A stretch of DNA of 64,000 nt from positions 17,263,668 to 17,327,667 of the forward strand of contig NC_061777.1 in assembly GCF_022458985.1 (NCBI RefSeq), in the 5' to 3' direction. The notes beneath the pieces are model-generated. The model had not been told where the DNA came from and did no database searches. It was given only the letters and a program-made list of their open reading frames with translations. Every line of letters begins with the position of its first letter. The stretch's first letter is position 1. This stretch comes from Mugil cephalus (taxonomy: Eukaryota > Chordata > Actinopteri > Mugiliformes > Mugilidae). Made by a program: the position numbers and the translations under genes. Below are positions 21,024 through 35,103 of this stretch, piece by piece.

Positions 21024-24000
21024 ATGGAGCTGAGCTCGGAGCGTGCGGTGGCCACGCTGGAGATGTCGCAGACGAAAAGCAAAGACGACGAGGAACCGTC
21101 AGGCACTGACGGGGACTACGAGAGCTTGCCACCTCATGTCTCAGTGACGACCCACATGACAGCAGGCGCCGTGGCTGGCATACTGGAGCACACGGTGATG
21201 TACCCCGTGGACTCTGTCAAGGTAACGCGGATAGCTTAGCGGCTCGCCGCTCTTGTTTTTTGCCACCACGGCTCATTCATTAGCACCGGAGCTAAGTGTA
21301 CACACGGCGTGCTGCTAACGAAGGTTAGCTGGAACATCTCATCCTCAGTTAGCCTCCGAGTTAGCCGCTTGCTACAAGTACACCCAACTAACTGGTTAAA
21401 GGTTAAAGCGAGCAGCAGAAAACGTGTCCTTGTGGTAAAATGCCACATTTTGTCTGATCCGAGCACGCAGAGACCGTTTTAGTGTTTTTCCTCCACTTCT
21501 TTCTCGGTGTCAACTTTGCTAACATAGCAACCACACTTCACTCCCACTGTAACCTTAATTTACCAAAGGCACCCATTACCAAGGTTACCACACTTGTTTT
21601 TTTAGGTTCCGGGACTTTTTCCCCACTGAAACATATCTGTATGTAATCAGCCTTTGTCAGGACTAATATAAAAGTGGATGAGTCATGTAGTGTTTCAGTA
21701 AATACAGATCAAGTACGTGGCTTGGCTGTTAATAGTTGTCAAACTGCATTACTAAAGTGGATGTATGAACTTCTTCCATGCTTCTGTAGATACCTGGACT
21801 GTTCCTCGAAAGTTAAATGTGGAGCAATAGGAAGTCATTGTTTCCAAAACTCAAGATTATTGATCAAATTCATGCCATTTGTCTAAATTGTCACAATCTC
21901 TTTGGTCATGTGACAAAATTGGTTTTACCAGATCACACATTGTCATTGCTGTCTGTAAGGACTAGTAGCATGTAATAGTCTAATACTTTAAACAGGAACA
22001 GAAGTGCAGTGTCGGAGAGCAAAACAGACAATGTCATGACAGGAAACAGTGATTTAGACGTGGTGTGTACAATAAAATAGAATAAAAAATAAATAAATAA
22101 GTAGTACTTTATAAATTATTAGTAATAGCGCTGTTTATCTGTTGGTTAATCATCGAAAAGGAAATGAACTTCCATTGCAGTATTTTTTAAAGCAAGTAAA
22201 AGTCTGCCTTTTCTCATATGTGGTGGTTTCCACGTATTTGTCTGTTTTGGTATCGTTGCAACCTGACAGTGTGCTCTCACAATTTGTTGACATTTTTTTT
22301 TGCAAAACAAGTATTTATTTTGATGGTAATGCAAAATAAGTATAATCTCAATGAATCCTTTGAATACACTAAAAGTTTCTGGACATCATTAAGACTAGAA
22401 CAATGAAGGCCATATTTGATCTCAGGCCAACCTTGTGTCTTTTTGTGTGTAAATAAAGGACCACGCTTCTAACAAGGTGAATCAAAACTTAAGTCAAGTT
22501 ACAAACCAAGAGCAATTTTTCTTAGGTTTGTGCAAAATCAAACCAGTGATGACCGGTAAAATTAACACTTTAAAAATATATTATTAGCTTGTTAAATTTA
22601 GCCCGTGTCTGGAAAATGAGTGTCACACTCTTGGTATGAGCGTGAACTTTGCCCCCTCAATCTCCTCTCTCTTCTGCTCCGCTATTGTTTCCTAACAATG
22701 CGCCGTTGTTTAGATAATTTGGCATGCGACAGATGACATCATTAACATGATCCGAAAAAAAAAAAAGTGATTAGATCCTCTTTGCCTCAGTGTCATAGCC
22801 TTGACATATTTCCACACTGACCCGTGGGCCTCTGTTACCCAAACCGCTGTTGCCATTTCCTCTTGAAGTTTCAAAGTTTTCACAAGCACCTTCCAGCTGG
22901 AGATGAGGTGTCCATCATTTAATTTTACCAGTGCATTCTTGTTTGCACAATTTTGAAATTTTACTGCGTCTAAACTGACGAAAGCATAAATCGCGTTTCC
23001 CTTTATTCTCGTCTCTTTTGACTACTTGCACACATCAAACACAATGCCTTATTTCTAGTTAAAGATACTCAATTAGGAAGGTGTAATTCACTCATATCAC
23101 ATCAGTCCCAACATGTAATTAGCCGAATTTGTCAATGTTATTTGTTTGATTTGAATTTCATCTGAAACTGTAACAATCCTCTTACTGGATGTACTGAGCT
23201 GGAACTCAGGGAGTAGCCGATGTTAACGCTAGGAGGGGTATCTTATCTGCTTTCCACACATTTAGAATCGGCCTCAGGCAGTAAAGGGCGTGCATATGCA
23301 GCTGCTCTTCTGTAATGCAGATTAGTAAACGGCAACAGAAACAAAACTGACAAAGCTACATAAAAAAAAAATAAGATAGGACACTGTGTGATGTAATCGA
23401 TAAGGCCGTTTCTTTTAAGCGTCTGTAAATGACTGCCCTGGTTATTTGAACTTCTTCTTTACTTTGTACTACTTTTATCACTTTAGTTGACTGACAGTGA
23501 TGTTGAAATCTTGTATGGCATTTACATTGAGGTTTTTCTTTAATTTAAAGGACAGTTAATCAGTAAAAAAAATACTTATGAAAAAATGTGGTTATGAAAG
23601 ATTAACTTTCATTTGGTGATCATTGTCATGAAGTTTGACCTCAGACCTCAGGCCTCATCATCAGAAAGTTACTATTATGACTGACCTCTACACTTACAAC
23701 TGTGTGTTGGCCACTTTTACTGAACATCTCTACAGAGAAAATTGAATTTTAAAGTTTTTTTTTCTTCAGTCTTATTTTAATTCCATTAGGTGTGGTTATA
23801 ATATTCATAGGAATCCCTCTGTCTTGTACCGAGGCATTTGCAGTGCATAAATCCAGTCACACAAACGTAAACTGTGCTGCCAGGTTTTGTGTGCCCCGTG
23901 TTCCCAAATCTGTATCCAACGGAAATGTAATTGATATTTTATTGTCAAACCAAAGGAAGGAAACCCAGGGGAACATGCTGAGGAAGATAGACTTGGCCTA

Positions 24001-26049
24001 TCTCTTGAGCCAGCCCCAGATCCCCAAATAAAAACATGCTTTGTGTTGTCCCGATAACTTGGCATGGTGGAGTATAACAAAGAGCTACCACAGCCTCCCA
24101 CACCAGCCTGGGAGAGACACACATCACTCAGACAAGACCTCGATACTGCAAAGAGCACTTAATGTCAAAACAGGATGACAGCATTACAGGGAGCAATGCA
24201 TCAAGAAATCATGATTTGTCCTGCACTGGGTGCTTTAAACCCACTCAGTCACACTCCTGCATTAATGTCGAGCCCTGTAACTGAAACTAAAAAATACCAA
24301 ACAAATAATGAACGATGCCTTTATTTCTTTCAGACGAGGATGCAGAGCCTGCAGCCGGACCCAAATGCTCAGTACCGGGGCGTGTATGAGGCTCTGAAAA
24401 GGATCATCCGGACAGAGGGATTCTTCAGACCCCTTAGGGGCCTTAACATCACCATGATGGGAGCAGGGCCGGCCCACGCGCTCTACTTCGCCTGCTACGA
24501 ACGGCTGAAGCGCTCGCTGAGCGACGTCATTCAGAGTGGAGGCAACAGCCATTTAGCCAATGGTATGAGTTCACATTTTTCAGAGCAAATCGCTTGAATG
24601 TCAACTAATTATCCAGTAAGCTTAGCAAGCATGGCCAGAGGGAGCGGAGTTAGCATAAGTCATGTTGGAGCCATATCCTGTTTACAATGGCGCGGACAAA
24701 TATCTGTCCAGAACATGAACGCTCCAAACATGGTGCCTTTGTAAAGCAGAGGGTTTTTTTTAGCATAGCCCGTATTATCACTCTGTAATCTGTAAAACTG
24801 ATTGTAAGCACACATTTTAGACTCAATAAGAGCTATTTCTCTTTGACAGGTGTGGCTGGGAGCGTGGCCACCGTTCTTCACGATGCAGTGATGAATCCAG
24901 CTGAAGGTAAGAAAAACATTTCTAGGAAATTAAATCCTTGTCCTTCAGATATAACCTAGATATATATATCACCAATTATATCGTTTCCTTTCCAAAAATC
25001 AAAGAAAGTAGCAGAAAGTAGGTTTAACGGTTTTATTTCTTTGCTTTATTGTCCAAAAACATTAGTGTGCCAATGTGTGCATTAAATGGATATTAATTCA
25101 CAGCTGAAAATATCCTGCAGCTACTAAGCTATTTGCTTCTGTTTTAATAAAGTTTGCTTAACAAAAAAAAGAAAAAAAGAATGGTGTACAACTGTTTTGG
25201 AAACTAACATCATCCAGCATCAGCATCATTCAGAAAACCTTTCCTCCACTCCAGTCTTCTCTTTTTTTGTTTTTCATGGATCACATACCATCAGATGTAA
25301 TTAATTATTAATTATAATCTGGTTTTCATTTAAAACTTCATTAAAACGTTATATATATATATATTTTTTTTTAATAATAATAATAGACTTGTCTTTTAAA
25401 ACCCTGCCTCTTGTGTTACTATTTGATATATTTTTGTCTTTATTTCAAACTATAAACTTGTATTGCACATATATAATACAACATGCTAACACGGTGCCCG
25501 GTTTCCTTCCACCGCTCAGTGGTCAAGCAGAGGATGCAAATGTATAATTCTCCATACCGAGGACTTTGGGACTGTGTTCGCACGGTGACGCACACCGAAG
25601 GCATCGGAGCCTTCTACCGCAGCTACAGCACACAACTGACCATGAACATCCCCTTCCAGGCCGTTCACTTCATCACCTACGAACTGATGCAGGAGCAGTT
25701 AAACCCCCACAGACACTACCACCCCGGCAGCCACATAGTGTCGGGAGCAATAGCGGGAGCCGTTTCCGCCGCAATAACTACTCCACTTGATGTTTGTAAA
25801 ACGCTGCTCAACACACAAGAGAATGTAGCGCTCAACTCGGTGAACGTCAGCGGCCACTTATCAGGAATGGCCAATGCCTTCAGGACTGTGTACCGGCTCG
25901 GTGGTCCGGGAGCTTTCTTCAAAGGGGTCCAAGCTCGGGTCATTTACCAGATGCCCTCCACTGCCATTGCCTGGTCGGTGTATGAGTTCTTCAAGTACTT
26001 CCTGACAAAGCAGCAGGTGGAACAAGAGGCAGGACCTCGGCAGCTGTAA
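21024..26049 (+). CDS. slc25a37: Mitoferrin-1, mitochondrial iron importer
   Basis: Exons 21024-21221, 24334-24562, 24850-24906 and 25520-26049 join in phase and encode 337 residues, the usual length. This inner-membrane SLC25 carrier brings iron into mitochondria for haem and Fe-S synthesis, chiefly in erythroid cells. Three carrier repeats are visible, each with a Px(D/E)xx(K/R) motif: PVDSVKTRMQ, then PAEVVKQRMQ, then [10 protein letters not shown]. Other hallmarks are [37 protein letters not shown] and [20 protein letters not shown]. The start was chosen at MELSSERAV, as in zebrafish; an upstream in-frame ATG at 20892 lies in the promoter/5' UTR. Intron 1 is 3.1 kb. Mitoferrin-2 is excluded by synteny with entpd4 and nkx3-1 and by the N-terminus. 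Confidence 0.96.
21222..24333 (+). other. Intron 1 of slc25a37
   Basis: This 3.1-kb intron has no coding content. CTTATCTGC at 23242-23250 contains an AGATAA GATA site on the reverse strand; another GATA-like TTAGATAATT is at about 22711. Mammalian SLC25A37 is a GATA1 target, so these are candidates only. Short A-runs occur at 22755 and 23361. Confidence 0.5.
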
Positions 26050-26866
26050 TGCAAAGCGGCAGGCTGACGGAAGAAGGCTCCAACTTGAATGTGTGTGAGC
26101 TCAGTGTGTTTTCCCATGAGCTGTTTGAGGAAATAACACAAGATTTTCTCTCACAAGGAAGTCACTGTGGTGGGGGCGTGGCAAAGACTGCCACTCCTCA
26201 TAGTTTTCTTCGGTAAGACGGCGTGCTTGAGTTAAGATGATGTTGCACAACCGCGATATGCAACAGAGACGACGGATTCCCGTACAAGAGTTTTATCTTT
26301 TTTCTTCCGACACTCCACAGACACACCAACCACCAATCTCCAAACTCTCCAGCTTGTACAGTACATGTGGTAAACACATGATTAACTTGTTTATGTTTCT
26401 TAATATTGGAGCTTTTTTTATTTATTTTCTTAGCTCTGTGAAGCTTGCATTTTATGAATGCGGAAGAAACACACGGCTGTTTGTTTTAGTGCATTGTGTG
26501 TTTATGAAAAACCATTGCCACACATTTTTTTATTTCCACTCCTCCGCAGACCGGTCCGTTGTGTTTTCCAAGTGCCTCGAGAATACTAAACACTTCTTTA
26601 TCTCGTTTTGCTCTGCTCTCGACACAGGAGATATTTCCACATTTTACGTGTGTTATTGTGTCTTTCATATCTGAACATTCTCAACAAGTGTCTGCCTAAA
26701 TTTTCCATTTTTTTTATTTTTTAATAATGCTTTTGAAGTTTTCCTCCCGTCTGAGAGACCCTCTGTCTCTCTCAGTATCAAAGTGTGTCGGCTGTAATGG
26801 TCCAGTGATTTGCCTTGTTAAAAGCGCAGTACTACAATGAATCACGCACAATAATAGTCTAACATA

Positions 26867-26872
26867 AATAAA
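26867..26872 (+). terminator. Candidate poly(A) signal of slc25a37
   Basis: An AATAAA lies 0.8 kb after the stop codon; the preceding sequence 26050-26860 is U-rich and typical of a 3' UTR. Earlier non-canonical signals may be used instead. Confidence 0.35.
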
Positions 26873-29800
26873 TAACCATAGCTGTTGCAGAAGCCGGGCA
26901 GCTTGTTTGAATGTATTCAAACCTGAAAACATATTTTGACCGTGGCTATTTCTGAGGAACCTCTTGAAGCAGGTCCACATGTGGACCACGTAAGGCTGTT
27001 ACGTGGGACGACGACAGCGTCTCAACCCTTGTGTGCGTTTGTACTTGTGTGACGTTTGCTTTGTTCATGTGTGGAAACTGACCTTCAAAATAAGAGGTCG
27101 GTTGTATATAAACTACAAAATATATGTTTGACTGAACGTTAACAAGCAATTTTCTGGGGTCTAAAATCTCACACTCCCGACTCTTTTTTTTATTTTGAAC
27201 AGCTTTGATGATGTTGGGCACACTTTGTTACCACAAGGCCAGTAAAAACCAAATCAGCCGTTAGGCAGGCAATGCTACTTCTTGTATTTCCACTTATCCT
27301 GTTGTATTTAGACACTTCCTGTGTGCTCACTGCTCTCTCCAGCCTATTGTCTATCTTGGATTCAGCCATCCAGACGTTTGGCCAGATATTAATGTAATCC
27401 CGAAAGCAGACAGATTTATTTGTTTTTAGTAAGCGTTTTGTCTTACTTTGGAAAACTTTGCGAGAGCCCAGTAGTCCCATTAACCCTTTAGTAACTGATT
27501 CCTCATGCTCATACAGTTGGGTTCATACTAAGAAACCAAAGACATGCATCATAGGCTATGCATCCTGCTTTTTATCTGCTTGCTGTGAATTATCATTCCA
27601 CCTTTTTAGTCTCGTTTAACTGCCTAATAACTTGAAATCTTCAGAATCTCTCGGAAGGTCGATGATCTCTGCATTTGTTTTTTTTAGCTCAGTGGTGTCC
27701 TGGGCGGAAGCATTTAAGAGTGGAAATTGTACATTAACTATTTTTCAGTAAGGTTGGAAAATTGCATCGTGACTTAATTCTTAGCTTGCTGTTTATACTG
27801 AATAGTAGTTGCACATGCAATATTAATTTCATATTTAGATGCTTTTGTCATCTTGAATATAAAAGTGGCTTCATTAGCATAGATACACTCAGCTTTATTT
27901 ATGTGTAGCCACAGTTCAGTTAGTCTGCTGCACACATTGTGTTTGTTTTGTTTTTTTAGTGTAGATCTTCTGATTTTAAGTTAATCATAATGAACCAGAT
28001 TAAAATGAAGCCCATCATGATAGGATTTTAAATGACTGCATTACACTCGCTGTCGACACTCCACAGTTACTCTGAGGTATCGATTCACAAAAGCGTGTCA
28101 TTGTAGTAGTGTCGTAAATATAACTTCAGATAAACGCTTACATTTTAAAATGGAAATATTTTCATGCTATTGACGCACAAATGATTAAAATGGGAGTTGG
28201 TGTGATTTTTGCTCTGCACCATCTCCAGAACAGGAATACTTGGAAGTTTGACAATGCAAATATTTAATGATTGTGATAATGCTGCTACAGTATGTAACAC
28301 TGGAGCTGAAATTAAAAAAAAAAAGCAAATGCGAAATGCTGTGTATTTTGTTTCTGCACTAAATCACCATGTACGTCCTTTCATTTAGATGATGGGGCGG
28401 ATGTTTGATCTTATATTTTCAGGTTCACAAAAAAAAAAACACCATGAGTTCCTCTTTTAAGTGCTACAACTCTATACTTTAACAACAAAACAAGACAACA
28501 CTGTAGTTAATTTTGTGAACACTGTTCCTGGTTTATTATGAACGTGTTGGGATGACTCTTAGCGATGAGTCAAAGCCTTAACGGGAATGATTCAGATAAA
28601 AATTCCCCAAACCAAAACTAAACTTTATAACTAAATATGCAACAAGTAGTTCCGACCAAGCAACTGATTCGTCAATAAGGAATTTGGAACGTGCTCAAAT
28701 CAGCATTACAGCACGACTGACTCATCACTAAAAATATTAAGTCTGTGGCAGCATTGTATCCATCTCCATGGCGGATCAGATCAGAGTTGGAGCGGTAAAG
28801 TTCGAGACCGCGTTAAAACATGAACATCAGCTCAGAGTTCACTCATCTGGTACTAGAAAATCACTTCTGTTGCTAGGTCGTTACTAAGGTTCGGATTATT
28901 TGCTGTAGTGGTGAACTAGGTTCCATTACACATAGGAGTCTCCTGATGTGACTGACTGTGCTCCAGTTATTAGTCAGAACCCATTTATTTCCATGGAAAC
29001 GGGAAGCACACTCACAAAAAAATAAAAATTTTGAGAGAAAAATGTCCATCAACATGAAAATATGTTTAATTATACGTTTATTTTGTTGGTAATTGTTGCA
29101 TAATCGTAATATTACCCTCTAGGGTGTGCTTTGCCGTAATTGTTGACCGAGGCGCGTGCTCAAATGACGTTAAAGCACACCCTCTCTGGTGATAGACTAT
29201 TGCTTAAATAGAACTGAGAAAGTAATTGAAATATGCATGAATCAACTCTTTCCTTTGTACACATGTTGCAGGAGTTGCATATCTCCACTAGGGTGCGGTA
29301 GAGTATCAGATTCAGCTCGATGGATGCATTGACCCATTCCCAGAAGTAGAAATGACTTCAGAAATGAAAACGTCTCTAATGCCGTACTCAGATACAGGAT
29401 GATACTGTAATCAGTGCAGCACTTCCTATTTTTGACTGAAAATATATCAACTTTTCGACTGAAAATATTTCAACTTGTTGATACAGTTCCAGGAAATACT
29501 TTTTCTGTTTTTAAACAATTTAAAACAATTCAATTTAAAACAACAACAACAAAAAAACATTACTTGTGTTTAAAAAAAAAGACATTAATACATTGAATTT
29601 CAGCTGCAGTTTGGCAGACTTCTTGAAATAATATTTTTTTTTATGAATTTCGAGTTTCGCACTTTCTTTGTTTATACTGCACAAATAATAGAAATGCATA
29701 AAATCGCAACACTAAAGCCTACATCTCAAAAGGTGTCAAAGACCTTGGCCAGCTCTCAGCAACTGAATTTAAAGCAGCTCTTCTTTACTTCAGAAAAAAA

Positions 29801-32800
29801 CATGGATACCTAGTTACAACTTCCGAGTGTCCTAGAAGTTTACATTTAAATCAAAAGGCAAATGTAAGCAAAGCAAAATGATAAACAAAAGAGCGGTGGC
29901 TGTTGCAGGCCTATTCAGATGTGCTTTGATCCACACCTTCACAGGTGTGGCTGATTAAGACACTCAAACCAATGCAAAACCAGTGACTTTGGGAACTTAT
30001 ATGTAATCTGCACATGTCTGTCAAAGAGCCTCGCAAAAAAGGATTGATTAGTGGCTAATTCTCAACCTCTAAAATGGAGAAGGACAGGCAATAGTCCAGC
30101 CAAGCCTTTTCTAAATGAATGAGACAAAACTCCACTCACGTAAGGGCATGCCAGCCAAGTTGGCAGCCCATCAATGCTAGGACAGACGGCGTGTCCACAC
30201 CAGTAGACGTGTGTGGTCACAAGCAGCCCAGACCAGGTCTAAAATGACCCTCAACACATGTTGGATGTGTTCACGCCTGTACTAGTGTGTACTGTCACCT
30301 GCAGTCGTAACCACTTAGGACGCGTGTTAATGCCAGGCCTGAACAGGACCACGATGGTGAAACAAGATAGCAAAACAAAAACGGAGCCAGTTATATTACG
30401 AGGAATCCAAAGTAGCAAACATAAGAAAACTGGAAGTCTAAAGCTGCCTTGTGAAGAGACCAGTGGGCTAGAAGTGACATAACACTGCTAACATGAGCTA
30501 ATTGTGAAATGTATCATCTACATCATTTTTTAAAAACATGATATTGTTGATAATTTAACTTACAGTCATATAAGAATTTTTCTCTTGTATCTCTGTGTCC
30601 AGCACATAATACAAGTATCCAGTCTGACCTAACAACTGATCTGATTTTTTTTTTTTTTTTTTTTTTTTTCCCCCCTGCAATACAGACAGTGCAGAGCTTT
30701 ATTCCAAACCAACATGCCTCAGGACACGTACACTGATGCTGTAACCCTGAAGTGTTTAGTTTTCGCCCTCGTCCAGGAGCAGGTTGTTTATCTGAACCAC
30801 ACAATGCATGCCCATGTCTTCCGTCCTTGTCTTATTTTTCTGTAATCACTTTAATCTGCAGTAAACTGGCCCACTACTTTATATCTTTAACTCAAAGATA
30901 AAAATGCTGGAAAATTACTCCTCTCCCCATCTCATTCTCTCCACGTCTCTCACACATAAATACACACGGGCGCACAATCAACGTTAACCATCGCATGAGT
31001 TGGATGCTGTAGTGTATCTGCTGATGGGAGAAGAAAGGCAGCTGCTCTGCCGAGTCCGTAACATGAGGGATCCAGTTACACTATCCAAGGAAGTTTATGA
31101 GTGTTCCCATGGGAAGATCAGGGCTCTTTTAAGCCTCCTTATCAACTCTGACAAATTTGTCAGACAGTCATGCCGTATTGGAACACTGACAAAGGCTGTC
31201 TTTGTGGTCAGGGTTGGTTTTCTCCTCATCTGTTAAGGAGATCTGCTTGTTTTCCAAAGCATTGTTGGCCACCATGAAGAGAACGACGACGGCTCCGCTG
31301 CCACGTTTTTCACGGCACGTTAAGATCTGACCAGTGAGATCTCTTCAAATAAGATAAACTGTCAGACCTTCGTAATTTGAACGTAGGTGGGTTTTGGTTA
31401 TAACATAACATTCAGAAAATATAGAGAAAGGAATGAGGCACAAAAGTGCCCCATCAACGCTTTTCATCGGTTACTTGTCAAATCCAGTTCATCCAGGTGG
31501 CCAACAGACAGTTTTGCAGACACTCCCCAAACCTGAAAAACGGAGTAGAGGGAAGCGAGACAAGAGGATGTTGTTTTTAAGTCTTCTGGGTTTTTGCAAA
31601 TCAATGTACCATGTCTCTTTGAGTCTGCGGAAGTGCAGGCATCACAATGGCGCGCACAATAATCAGAGCTCTCCTAACCTTCAGCTTCACCCTTCAACAA
31701 ACCCCTTTATCAGATAAGCGTGTTCATATACAGCCTGAGACGCTGAGAGATACAGTCAGATTTTCAATGCCGTCAAAACAGATTTTATCTGCCCTCTTCA
31801 TGTCTAATTACCTGTTTACTCTGAGGGCCTGCTGCTGAATAGTGAATGGTACAGTCACCGGCGCTGTTGATAAGAACTCACTTTAGTTTGAGGAAATCAT
31901 TAAGAATCCAGATTCATGTTTGATGTCGCTTCTGTCGCCGGCGTCTACGTGTGTGTGTTTTCTAAGCTGACATTGTAAATGAGATGAGGTAATTTAGCTT
32001 CACGTATTGTGATAGAAATGATGAAATCTGCCCACATACGGATTTAAAAAAAAACAAAAAAAAAAACACCAGATGACTGAACAACTCTTAAACGCAGGGA
32101 TAAAAATAAAAATAATAATAATAATAACTCTTTGGGTACTTGTTGCTCTGGTCCATGTGAGGGTGCTTCACAAAGTCAAACAGGTTAGTGGCATGAGAGC
32201 TCTCCAATCTCCCCTTATCACCACCATCAGTCCTCTGCTCACACTTTGGTTATGTTACAAACATGCCCTCCTTAAATACGTGAAGTCCTAAATCCTGCGT
32301 GCCATCTTATCAGTGCTGTCAGCCACCGTGCTGAGTCCGCCCAGCTCACCAGCCTGCATGAAGCAACTTTATACTCACTACTTGGGTCACACTGCTGGTA
32401 CTCAGCTTATTTAAATATTTAGTTATTATTATGAAGTTATTTTACACCCCCATGACCTTATGATTGCTCAAAGAGGCTTACTTGGTTGTCGTGAAGATTT
32501 GTATGACTAAATTAAGTGAAGTGTCACATTTAGAAGGATCAATGATTGAAGAATATATTGAATATTTCAAAAAGGAAACAGAAACTCAGATATTCCTTTC
32601 ACAAACTTGACTCTTCACAGTGATATTAATATATTTTAATGCAGAAATGTTCCCAGGGAAACGGCCAATGACAGCCTGATGCAGTTCAGGATCTGGTAAG
32701 TATATTTTAGTTATTATCTGGTATGCCTACACGGTAAATTAAACATTTGATCAAAAAAATGTGTCTTAACTTGTTTGGTTAAATAATTTCCTTTAAGAAA

Positions 32801-35070
32801 ATGTTAGAAATGCTAAATTAATTTGAGAATACAAGTTCAGTTAACAACTTGAAAGTGTGTGGTCAACTTAACAGCAAAAATTAACAATGATCTGACTACA
32901 AAAAGATAACACTTACATCAATATCAATTATATTAGCCACAGTTATTAGCACAGTCCACCAGTTTTCTCATGTTCGGTTTAGTCCTCTGTATATAGTGGG
33001 ATAGAAAAACAAAAAGAGCCTGAATATGTACTACATTGATAAGTGCTGCAACCATAGTCCTTTAGATGAAAACAAAGTGATAAAATTACTGGAACTTAAT
33101 GAAAGACGACCATTAACCAAGTAACAGATTGTACAGTGAAATGTCCTTTTTCATTTTATCCACGTGTTATTTAACCCAAACTCAAGTCCAAACCAAAGAA
33201 ATTAATGTTTAATCCTGTTCTAATTCCCTCGTTCTGCAGGGTGAAACCAGGTACTCCTTAAATCCAGTAACCTTCATCGTCTTTGGGCTCTTATATGATC
33301 ATGGAAGGAACTGATATCAGGTATCAACTCAGAAACAATCCATGAAGAAAAAGATTTCAAGCAAACTCAGAGGATCTGTCTGGAAAATAGAGACGAGTTT
33401 AGGTGCGTTAGCTGTAGGCGGACACAGCATAATGTAATGTCAACCCTGGAAGTCCTAATTCAGACTTTCTTTGCACATTTCATTTTTAGTTTGATTTCCA
33501 AAACATGACTGTGTTTCGTCACTAGTTCCACCTGAAGTTATGGGCTGTTGAGGTTCTGGGACGGTGAATTCCTCCAAGTGATACTCTTACTCAAATACTA
33601 TTTCATTTGTGTTTTAAGGTGCTAAGTTGCAGCTCAATATTAAAAAATAGGGCATCTGTGACTTACCTGGTGAGGGCAACATACAGATGGGACTCCACGT
33701 GACGATAAAAGCAGACGACATGCTACACTGAAACCATGGATAATATCAATAGGGACAACAACTTACATTCCTTTTGTATCTATGTCCTCAGGGCAGCTTG
33801 AGGACATTGAACGCCTGAAAGGATGAATAAGCGAGTGGAGTAAACACTGGCCCATTCTGGCAGAAGGTCTGCATTTTGAGCTTAAGACTAAACTCATCTT
33901 CTTATGTATGTACACACAAATTAAGATGGCACAAGACAGTGGATGGAGGCAGGAAGCCCAGCAATGAACTGATTTATTCTATCAGTGTCCCACATTAAAA
34001 ACCAAGAAAAAAAAAGTGTTTAAATGCTTCCCGTCTTAACTGCCTCCATTACCTTATACTCTGTATTATCTTAACCGTTCGTGTCCCACTGTAGATATCG
34101 TCTGACCAAACTGGTTCTGTTACATCTACTATACTATGCTATCGCCACTGCACTCATGAGGTGAACCATGTGACGGCATCACAGCTTCATGCACCAGTGA
34201 CCCTAGCAAAACCCATATCTTCAGCTTGGACTTGGTGTTCCATACCACGCTATTTGTCTTTAATTTAAGCAGAGATGCCCGTTAACCAGCCTTACAACTT
34301 GTTTCTAAGCTCTAAATTCCAGTATTAAATTGTTTGTCTTTCTCACTTCTTGTTTTTTCTTTTTTTTTTGTGATTTGCCTTTTGACTCCTACATCTTCAT
34401 GCTTTTTACTGCTTCAGTCATCCAGTTTATACACCTTATTTATGATTTAATTTCCACATTAAACTAAATTCCCTATCAGTCTCACATTAGAAATTGCATC
34501 TTTTATTTTCTTCTTACATTTGCTTTCTGTATGACATCATATGAAAAAAGTTGAAGAGTAGTTTATCTCCATGTGATCAGCTCAGTGGCTCTTTGGAGGA
34601 ATTAGGTCTCATTCTTCTGCCCTCATTGACAACCTCATCTCTATCTCGCCACAGTCTTATCGTCTTGGAGTTTAACTTCATGCAAATACTTTAAATATTT
34701 CCAGTATATGACACTTAAATAGTGACCTAGTTTCGGCAGCTATTATTCCAGGCTAATTAAATCCAAGTTAGGTTGGATATATTGTCATTAACAACCTGAG
34801 CAATGTCCCGTAAGGTAAATGTGATAAGCGCGCAGTTGAGCTTTGATCGAACGTTTTCCAAAAACAACCCATAGCTTTAAATAAAATGGAACAACATTAA
34901 TTTATTAATGAATGAATCAACAATGCTACATCTCAATTCAGTTTTATGTGTTGCTGTGATCCCAGATCACGTCCATACATCACGTTTAACAGGCAGACTG
35001 ACAACACACAGGCACTGGATTAAAACCACAACAGATCAACTTTGATAGAGAGCACAGAAACCTAATTTTC
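26873..35070. other. Gene-free spacer between slc25a37 and nkx3-1
   Basis: About 8 kb of AT-rich DNA contains no exon I could support. Notable points are a 12-bp inverted repeat (29121-29183), a CTCF-like CCACTAGGGTGCGG (29285-29298), a 25-base poly-T followed by C6 (30645-30675) and a short (AAT)n tract (about 32107-32126). The short open frames here have no splice context or family resemblance. Confidence 0.6.
29285..29298 (+). promoter_or_regulatory. CTCF-like motif
   Basis: CCACTAGGGTGCGG differs at one position from the CTCF core CCACTAGGGGGCG. It lies between the slc25a37 domain and the NK homeobox pair, where an insulator would make sense. Occupancy cannot be judged from sequence. Confidence 0.3.
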
Positions 35071-35077
35071 AGACTGC

Positions 35078-35083
35078 TTTATT
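35078..35083 (-). terminator. Candidate poly(A) signal of nkx3-1
   Basis: TTTATT on the + strand is AATAAA for the minus-strand gene, only about 20 bases past the stop codon. A very short 3' UTR is unusual, so a further AATAAA near 34900 may be the real one. Confidence 0.3.
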
Positions 35084-35103
35084 TATTAAGTCATAACTCA
35101 GTT

